From Gp6-AA45 sp035652075 (GTDB taxonomy: Bacteria > Acidobacteriota > Vicinamibacteria > Vicinamibacterales > CAVVIG01): DNA of 21,522 nt. Made by a program: the position numbers and the translations under genes. Shown here in pieces: positions 16,833-21,522 of this stretch. Position 1 is the first letter of the stretch, and the number at the start of each line of letters is the position of its first letter. A model generated the notes under the pieces. The model saw only the letters and a program-made list of their open reading frames with translations, did no database searches and had not been told where the DNA came from. Where the stretch lies: the NCBI GenBank assembly GCA_035652075.1, contig DASREL010000038.1:1-21522 (forward strand), given 5' to 3'.

Positions 16833-17783
16833 TTAGTGTGTCGCGATGACTTTTTTCAGCGTCGCCGCATCGATATTGCCACCGCTCATAACACAGACGA
16901 CGCGTTTTCCGACGAGCGTTTCGCGGATTTTTTTCGCGGCGGCGAGCGATGCCGCGCCGGCGCCTTCGGCGAGATTGTGTGTCGTGCGCAGCGCGAGACG
17001 AATGCCATCCGCAAGTTCGTCTTCCGAGAGCTCGACGATGTCGTCGAGCTCGCGCTGCAGCAGTTCAAACGTGAGATCGAATGTCACGCGCGTCGCCATG
17101 CCTTCGGCAAACGTGTCCGCTTTGTCGCCGACGACGCGCGTGCCCGTCTTCCACGAACGGGTGAACGCGTTGGCGCGCGCCGCCTGGACGCCGATCACTT
17201 TCGCGCGGCTGCCGACGCCGGTGCGGCTGATCGCGCAGCCGCAGGCGCCGCTGCCGCCGCCAATCGCGACGAGGATCACGTCCACGTCTGGCGCGTCCTG
17301 AAAAATCTCGAGTCCGTACGTGCCGACGCCGGCAATGAGCAACGGTTCGTTGGCCGAATGCACGTAGCGGAGCTTGCGTTCGACGACGATCTGCTCGACC
17401 TTTTCTCGCGCTTCGTCGAAATCCTTGCCGAATTCGATCAACTCGGCGCCGTACGCGCGCATCGCCGCATTCTTCTCCGGGTTGTTTCCGATCGGGACGA
17501 CGATCGTGCACGGCACGCCTTCGCGCTGACACGCGAGCGCAATCGACTGTCCGTGGTTGCCGGTCGTCGCCGTGACCACGCCGCGACGTTCATTGGCCGA
17601 CAAGCTGGCGATCAGATTCAATCCGCCGCGGACCTTGAACGCGCCGGTTGGATTGTGATTCTCGTGCTTGACGCGGATGTCGAGTCCGAGCTCGTCGCAC
17701 AACAGCGGATGGCGCATGAGCGGCGTCGGCCGCACGACGCGATAGACGCGTTCGCGCGCGGCGTAGATATCAGCGAGTGTCAT
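16833..17783 (-). CDS. PLP-dependent threonine/serine dehydratase-family enzyme
   Basis: A 316-residue fold-type II PLP enzyme. The Schiff-base lysine is K50 in NPTGAFKVRGG. TTGNHGQSIALA and the glycine-rich phosphate loop AIGGGSGACGCA are both typical of the catabolic threonine/serine dehydratase and serine racemase group, and CVMSGGNID occurs near the C-terminus. No ACT regulatory domain is present, so it is not the feedback-controlled long IlvA. Likely reaction: deamination of Thr or Ser to the 2-oxo acid. Serine racemase, hydroxyaspartate dehydratase or an EutB-like role cannot be excluded from sequence alone. The start ATG 17783 fits the family N-terminus (MTLADIYAARERV). It overlaps the stop of the upstream phosphodiesterase gene as ATGA, which indicates translational coupling; longer in-frame starts would run through that gene. 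Confidence 0.9.
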   Translation of the reverse strand: MTLADIYAARERVYRVVRPTPLMRHPLLCDELGLDIRVKHENHNPTGAFKVRGGLNLIASLSANERRGVVTATTGNHGQSIALACQREGVPCTIVVPIGNNPEKNAAMRAYGAELIEFGKDFDEAREKVEQIVVERKLRYVHSANEPLLIAGVGTYGLEIFQDAPDVDVILVAIGGGSGACGCAISRTGVGSRAKVIGVQAARANAFTRSWKTGTRVVGDKADTFAEGMATRVTFDLTFELLQRELDDIVELSEDELADGIRLALRTTHNLAEGAGAASLAAAKKIRETLVGKRVVCVMSGGNIDAATLKKVIATH

Positions 17784-18550
17784 ATGGAGCGCGAGCCTTT
17801 CATCTGTGCATCGTAGCGCGAGCCTTTCAGGCCAGCGATAGGAACGACGATGTCCGGACGGTCGGTAATCAACGCGTCGACGCCCCACGCGAGCAACCGG
17901 CGCGCATCGTCTTCAGTGTTGACGGTCCACACCTGCACACCAAGCCCGGCGCGATGCGCGGCGGCTATGAAGCGGTGCGAAACCACGCGCGTCGATCCCG
18001 CCATCTCTGGAATTTGAAATCCATCGTAGGCCGTTTTCGTGGGCGCGCAGCGGACCCACGACCGATACAGGAACCATCGCACTTCTTCACGCGCCGCGCT
18101 CGTGGCGATCGCCGGTTCGAGCGCACGGACGGTCCGAAGCACGCGCATGCCGAACGAGCCGCAGCACACGCGGTCCACGGCGTCGCACCGCCGGACGACA
18201 TCGACGGCACCGCGCGCCATTTCGACGGAGTTGACCTTGAGTTCGATGATGATCCGCGCGTCGCGGTACCGTGTCAGGACTGTCTCGAGCCGCGGCACGC
18301 CGGCGGCCTCGAGCTCAGCCGTCGACGCCGCGGCGATCGCGCCGGCGAGCGTCGTGGTCCGCTCGAGCGTCCGGTCGTGATGCACGACGACGTCGCCGTC
18401 GCGCGAGAGATGAACATCGAGTTCCAGTCCGTCCGCCCCAAGCGCAATTCCGTTATCGAACGCCTCGATCGTGTTTTCGGGCTTCAGCGCCGCGCCGCCG
18501 CGGTGCGCGAAGACGAGCGGCCGCGGCGCTCGAAAGAAGGCGTGACGCAT
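17780..18550 (-). CDS. Glycerophosphodiester phosphodiesterase
   Basis: A 256-residue GDPD/UgpQ-type TIM-barrel enzyme that hydrolyses glycerophosphodiesters to glycerol-3-phosphate and an alcohol. The catalytic signature is complete: H16-R17-G in FAHRGG, E25-N26-T, E43 and D45 in GLELDVHLSRDG, and H58 in VVVHHD. The C-terminal half has the expected VQVWTVNTEDDARRLLAWGVDALITDRPD segment. No signal peptide is seen, so it is probably cytoplasmic. Length is usual for the family. ATG 18550 lies 19 bases from the divergent ATPase gene, in a gap containing a palindrome. Its stop overlaps the start of the dehydratase gene. The two activities share no obvious pathway, so the pairing may be only transcriptional convenience. 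Confidence 0.94.
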   Translation of the reverse strand: MRHAFFRAPRPLVFAHRGGAALKPENTIEAFDNGIALGADGLELDVHLSRDGDVVVHHDRTLERTTTLAGAIAAASTAELEAAGVPRLETVLTRYRDARIIIELKVNSVEMARGAVDVVRRCDAVDRVCCGSFGMRVLRTVRALEPAIATSAAREEVRWFLYRSWVRCAPTKTAYDGFQIPEMAGSTRVVSHRFIAAAHRAGLGVQVWTVNTEDDARRLLAWGVDALITDRPDIVVPIAGLKGSRYDAQMKGSRSI

Positions 18551-18555
18551 CTGCT

Positions 18556-18571
18556 ATAGAATCCATTCTAT
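18556..18571. promoter_or_regulatory. Palindrome in the divergent gap, overlapping -10-like boxes for both directions
   Basis: ATAGAAT-CC-ATTCTAT is a perfect inverted repeat (7-bp arms, 2-base centre) within the 19-base gap between two divergent genes, and it overlaps the ATG at 18570. Each strand reads TAGAAT, and the plus strand also reads TATAGA (18555-18560), both similar to a bacterial -10 element. If TATAGA is used, transcription would begin at or very near the ATPase ATG, giving a leaderless message. No clear -35 was found. It may equally be a repressor operator. Confidence 0.5.
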
Positions 18572-20060
18572 GGCGGCCATTCACACGCTCGGCGATTTGC
18601 GACGCTCGGGCCGTCGCTCGAAGCCGGTCAAACAGGAAATTCGCGACAACCTCGTCTGCAAGCTTCAGAAGGGCGAAGCGCTCTTCCCCGGGATCATCGG
18701 CTACGACGAAACCGTCGTCCCGCAACTGGTGAACGCGATTCTCTCGCGACACAATTTCATTCTGCTCGGTTTGCGCGGCCAGGCGAAGAGCCGCATCCTG
18801 CGGGCGCTCGTCGATCTGCTCGACGCCGAAATCCCGGTCGTGCCCGGTTGCGAGATCCACGACGATCCGCTCGCGCCGCTGTGCGCCTCGTGCAAGACGC
18901 GCGTCGCCACCGAAGGCGACGAGATGCTGATCTCGTGGCTGCCGCGCGAGGCGCGCTACGTCGAGAAGCTTGCGACGCCCGACGTCACGATCGCCGATAT
19001 GGTCGGCGACATCGATCCGATCAAAGCGGCGCAAGCCGGACTGAACCTGTCCGACGAGCTCACGATGCACTACGGCCTGCTGCCGCGCGCGAACCGCGGC
19101 ATCTTCGCGATCAACGAGCTGCCCGATCTCGCCGGGAAGATCCAGGTCGGATTGTTCAACATCCTGCAGGAAGGCGACGTCCAGATTAAGGGCTATCCGA
19201 TCCGGCTGAAGCTCGACGTGATGCTCGTCTTCACGGCCAACCCCGAGGACTACACGGCGCGCGGCAAGATCATCACGCCGCTCAAAGATCGCATCGGATC
19301 GGAAATCCGCACGCACTATCCGCAGACGCGATCGAATGCGATGGCGATCACGAAGCAGGAAGCGTGGACCGACCGCGTCGACGGATTGAAGGTCGACGTC
19401 CCCGATTACGTGCGCGAGGTTGTCGAAGAAGTCGCCTTCCAGGCGCGCGCGGATCGCAAGATCGACAAACGATCCGGCGTCAGCCAGCGCCTGCCGATCA
19501 CGACGCTCGAGCTCGTCGTCTCGAACGCGGAGCGGCGCGCGCTCGCGAACAAAGAAGGCATGGTCGTCCCGCGCGTCACCGACATCTACGCCGCGCTGCC
19601 GTCGATCACCGGCAAGTTCGAGCTCGAATACGAAGGCGAACTGCGCGGCGCCGAAAACGTCGCGCGCGATTTGATCCGCTCGGCTGTCGGCAACGTCTTC
19701 AGCGGCATGTTCGACGGCGTCGACACGCGGACCGTCGTCGAGTGGTTCGACCTCGGCGGCACGCTGCCGCTCAGCGACACGACGTCGGCGGCCGACGTCA
19801 TCACGCAGGCGCGCACGGTGCAGGGGCTGCGGGAGCTCGCCGAACACGCCGGCGTTGCGAAAGGCGCGTCCGCGCCGGCAATGGCCGCCGCCATCGACTT
19901 CGTGCTCGAAGGCCTGTGCGCGCAGAAGAAGATCAGCCGCAGCGACGAGCGCGGCTACTCCGCGGCCGAAGCCGCGCCGCGCCGCCCGAGCCGGCGTGAG
20001 GAACAATCGCTCGAAGACGAGATTCGCATTCCAGGCTCGAAGAAGAAGTACTACAACTAG
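18570..20060 (+). CDS. Mg-chelatase/MoxR-like AAA+ ATPase with Cys/His insertion
   Basis: A 496-residue AAA+ protein of the ChlI/MoxR branch, probably the motor of a chelatase-type complex with the VWA protein encoded next. The nucleotide loop is GLRGQAKS (67-74), with Ala at the position before K73 where Gly is usual. The Walker B region reads GIFAINELPDL (177-187), with N182-E183 in place of Asp-Glu. The sensor region is FTANPEDYTARGKIITPLKDRIG. Between Walker A and B lie C94, H97, C105 and C108 (GCEIHDDPLAPLCASC), spaced like a metal-binding site. From recollection, homologues in other phyla share the NE variant and some of the cysteines, so these may be family traits. ATG 18570 is chosen because it begins the open frame; it has no Shine-Dalgarno and may be leaderless. 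The stop overlaps the VWA start by one base. Confidence 0.9.
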   Translation: MAAIHTLGDLRRSGRRSKPVKQEIRDNLVCKLQKGEALFPGIIGYDETVVPQLVNAILSRHNFILLGLRGQAKSRILRALVDLLDAEIPVVPGCEIHDDPLAPLCASCKTRVATEGDEMLISWLPREARYVEKLATPDVTIADMVGDIDPIKAAQAGLNLSDELTMHYGLLPRANRGIFAINELPDLAGKIQVGLFNILQEGDVQIKGYPIRLKLDVMLVFTANPEDYTARGKIITPLKDRIGSEIRTHYPQTRSNAMAITKQEAWTDRVDGLKVDVPDYVREVVEEVAFQARADRKIDKRSGVSQRLPITTLELVVSNAERRALANKEGMVVPRVTDIYAALPSITGKFELEYEGELRGAENVARDLIRSAVGNVFSGMFDGVDTRTVVEWFDLGGTLPLSDTTSAADVITQARTVQGLRELAEHAGVAKGASAPAMAAAIDFVLEGLCAQKKISRSDERGYSAAEAAPRRPSRREEQSLEDEIRIPGSKKKYYN

Positions 20061-21328
20061 TGAAGTACAGGTATACGAAGTACACGGGCGACGAGCTCGA
20101 CGATCTGGATCTCGAAGATCTGGTCGCGAAGCTCTCCGATCTGCTCCTCGCGAGCGGGTTCGGCAACCCGTACGGTACCGACGAGGAAGAGCGGACGATG
20201 CAGGCGCTGCACGACGCCATCCTCGACGCGCTGTTCAACGGCGGTGTGCTGCCCGAAGAGACGATCGAGAAACTGCTCGGCGATCCCGCGGACGGCGATC
20301 AGAGCGATGCGCGGTCGAAGCTCGAGGAACTGATCCAGCAAATCATCGAGCGGATGGCGCAGGAGGGCTACATCTCCACGCCGCCGGATCTCGACGCCGA
20401 ACGCGAACGCCGGCAAGGACGCGGCGGCGGGCTCGGTCCCGATCAACCGCCGGTGACGTTCGAGGTCACCGACAAGGCGCTCGACTTCCTCGGCTACCGC
20501 GCGCTGCGCGATCTGCTCGGGTCGGTCGGCAAGAGCAGCTTCGGCCGCCACGACACGCGCGAGCAGGCGACCGGCGTGGAGGCCATGGCAGCGCCAAAGC
20601 CGTACGAGTACGGCGACACGCTGAACCTCGATCCGGGCGCGACGCTGCTCAACTCCGTGAGGCGGCAGCACGAGGCCGGCGAATCGACATCACGGATCAC
20701 GGTCAAGCACGAAGATTTGATGGTCGCGCAAGGCGAGTATCAGAGCTCGTGCGCGACGGTGCTGATGCTCGACTGCAGCCACTCGATGATCTTGTACGGC
20801 GAGGATCGGTTCACGCCGGCCAAACGCGTGGCGCTGGCCCTCGCGCAGTTGATCAAGAACCAGTATCCGGGCGACGCGTTGAAAGTCGTGCTGTTCCACG
20901 ATTCAGCCGAAGAGATTCCGCTCGCCGAGCTCGGGCGCGTCCGCGTGGGCCCGTACTACACGAACACCCGCGAAGGACTGCGGCTCGCGCGCCGGATTCT
21001 CGATCGGCAGCGCAAGGACATGCGGCAGATCATCATGATCACCGACGGCAAGCCGTCCGCGTTGACGCAGCCCGACGGACGCATCTACAAGAACGCCTTC
21101 GGCCTCGACCCGTTCATCGTCGCCGAAACGTGCGCCGAGGTCGCCGCCTGCCGCAAGAGCGGCATCATGATCAACACGTTCATGCTCGCGCGCGATTACG
21201 ACCTCGTCAGCTTCGTGCGACGCGTCGCCGCGATCTGCAAAGGCAAGGCGTACTTCACGACGCCGTATACGCTCGGTCAGTACGTCCTCATGGACTATAT
21301 GGACAAGAAGACGAAGACGATCCATTAA
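20060..21328 (+). CDS. VWA-domain protein, partner of the AAA ATPase
   Basis: 422 residues starting at GTG 20060, whose first base is the last base of the ATPase TAG. The N-terminal half (about 1-190) is acidic and helical (GDELDDLDLEDLVAKLSDLL) and may bind the ATPase. The C-terminal half is a von Willebrand A domain with the metal-ion (MIDAS) motif D238-C-S240-H-S242. The later strand MITDGKPSA includes D329. The ATPase-VWA pair parallels ChlI/ChlD and MoxR/VWA systems, in which the VWA protein presents a client to the ATPase ring; the client is not identifiable here. No signal peptide or membrane helix is visible, so it should be cytoplasmic. Translation is probably coupled to the upstream gene, because only a distant GAAGAAG could serve as ribosome-binding site. 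Confidence 0.9.
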   Translation: MKYRYTKYTGDELDDLDLEDLVAKLSDLLLASGFGNPYGTDEEERTMQALHDAILDALFNGGVLPEETIEKLLGDPADGDQSDARSKLEELIQQIIERMAQEGYISTPPDLDAERERRQGRGGGLGPDQPPVTFEVTDKALDFLGYRALRDLLGSVGKSSFGRHDTREQATGVEAMAAPKPYEYGDTLNLDPGATLLNSVRRQHEAGESTSRITVKHEDLMVAQGEYQSSCATVLMLDCSHSMILYGEDRFTPAKRVALALAQLIKNQYPGDALKVVLFHDSAEEIPLAELGRVRVGPYYTNTREGLRLARRILDRQRKDMRQIIMITDGKPSALTQPDGRIYKNAFGLDPFIVAETCAEVAACRKSGIMINTFMLARDYDLVSFVRRVAAICKGKAYFTTPYTLGQYVLMDYMDKKTKTIH

Positions 21329-21356
21329 AGTCTGAAGTCTCAACTCTGAAGTCTGA
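21329..21356 (+). repeat. 7-base tandem repeat, locus C (VWA/Lon-N gap)
   Basis: Four consecutive heptads, AGTCTGA AGTCTCA ACTCTGA AGTCTGA, fill the gap exactly from the base after the VWA stop to one base before the next ATG. A fifth unit, AATGTCA, is degenerate and already contains the start codon. In sense orientation the core is GAAGT, as at locus A. GAAG (21348-21351) could act as a weak Shine-Dalgarno for the following gene. Confidence 0.8.
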
Positions 21357-21357
21357 A

Positions 21358-21522
21358 ATGTCAGACCTGCTTCCGCTCTTCCCGCTGCCGAACGTCGTCC
21401 TCTTCCCCAACGTGTTTCTGCCGCTGCACATTTTCGAACCGCGCTACCGCGAGATGGTCGCGGACGCATTGAAGAGCGACCGCATGATCGGGATGGTGCT
21501 GCTGCGCCCGGGCTGGGAGAAG
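21358..21522 (+). CDS. Lon-type substrate-binding (LON N-terminal) domain protein, partial
   Basis: The first 55 residues are present and the gene runs off the right edge. The sequence MSDLLPLFPLPNVVLFPNVF, then PLHIFEPRYREMVADAL and IGMVLL, is the standard beginning of the Lon substrate-binding domain (PF02190). The very short N-terminus is typical of stand-alone LON-domain proteins of about 200 residues in many bacteria. A full Lon protease cannot be excluded, because the ATPase part would lie outside the window. It is co-directional with the ATPase and VWA genes and separated from them only by the heptad repeat, so co-transcription is likely. Confidence 0.85.
   Translation, partial: MSDLLPLFPLPNVVLFPNVFLPLHIFEPRYREMVADALKSDRMIGMVLLRPGWEK

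Noticed and set aside
18453..20006. 517-codon minus-strand frame opposite the AAA ATPase
   Set aside because: No recognisable motif; it is antisense to the ATPase and would also overlap the phosphodiesterase start.
18570..21328. True magnesium chelatase (BchI/BchD) for chlorophyll synthesis
   Set aside because: No BchH or other pigment genes in the window, and altered Walker motifs; a generic chelatase-like pair is the safer call.

Overview
The window reads as one contiguous piece of a GC-rich bacterial chromosome. The gene content suggests Acidobacteriota, possibly the Vicinamibacteria: a membrane Ser/Thr kinase with a TolB-like propeller, tandem M13 metallopeptidases, a large Ig-like secreted protein and a family-5 uracil-DNA glycosylase. 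That taxon is an inference; there is no rRNA or marker gene here. Coding density is very high. The largest gene-free stretch is about 165 bases, so no gap exceeds 300 bases. No tRNA, rRNA, insertion sequence, integrase or CRISPR array was seen.

Layout. Minus strand, 7100 to 1: a pyruvate dehydrogenase operon, aceE-aceF-lpd. The genes abut or overlap (TAAATG, then ATGA), and a transmembrane Ser/Thr kinase that runs off the left edge follows them. Plus strand, 7126 to 12536: two paralogous secreted M13 metallopeptidases, a UdgB-type uracil-DNA glycosylase overlapping the second one, and two paralogous one-helix micro-proteins. Minus strand, 18550 to 12537: a glycerophosphodiester phosphodiesterase coupled to a threonine/serine dehydratase-family enzyme, then a 1413-residue secreted mosaic protein. 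Plus strand, 18570 to the right edge: a Mg-chelatase/MoxR-like AAA ATPase, a VWA-domain partner, and the start of a Lon-N-domain protein.

The ordinary part is central metabolism (PDH), amino-acid and phosphodiester catabolism, secreted proteolysis and DNA repair. The AAA/VWA pair looks like a chelatase-type remodelling machine with an unknown client. It carries a Cys/His insertion and an Asn in place of the Walker B Asp.

The least explained structure is non-coding. First, three gaps between co-directional genes (1596-1637, 9243-9378, 21329-21356) are filled by degenerate tandem repeats with an exact 7-base period. Each has a five-base core plus two variable bases, and the middle one folds back on itself as a 136-bp inverted repeat. 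Second, both micro-protein genes keep a duplicated leader whose inverted repeat (TGACC-N5-GGTCA) covers the ribosome-binding site. In the second copy it is a perfect 9-bp stem ending directly at the ATG. These two observations, and the micro-protein pair itself, are the best candidates for something undescribed.
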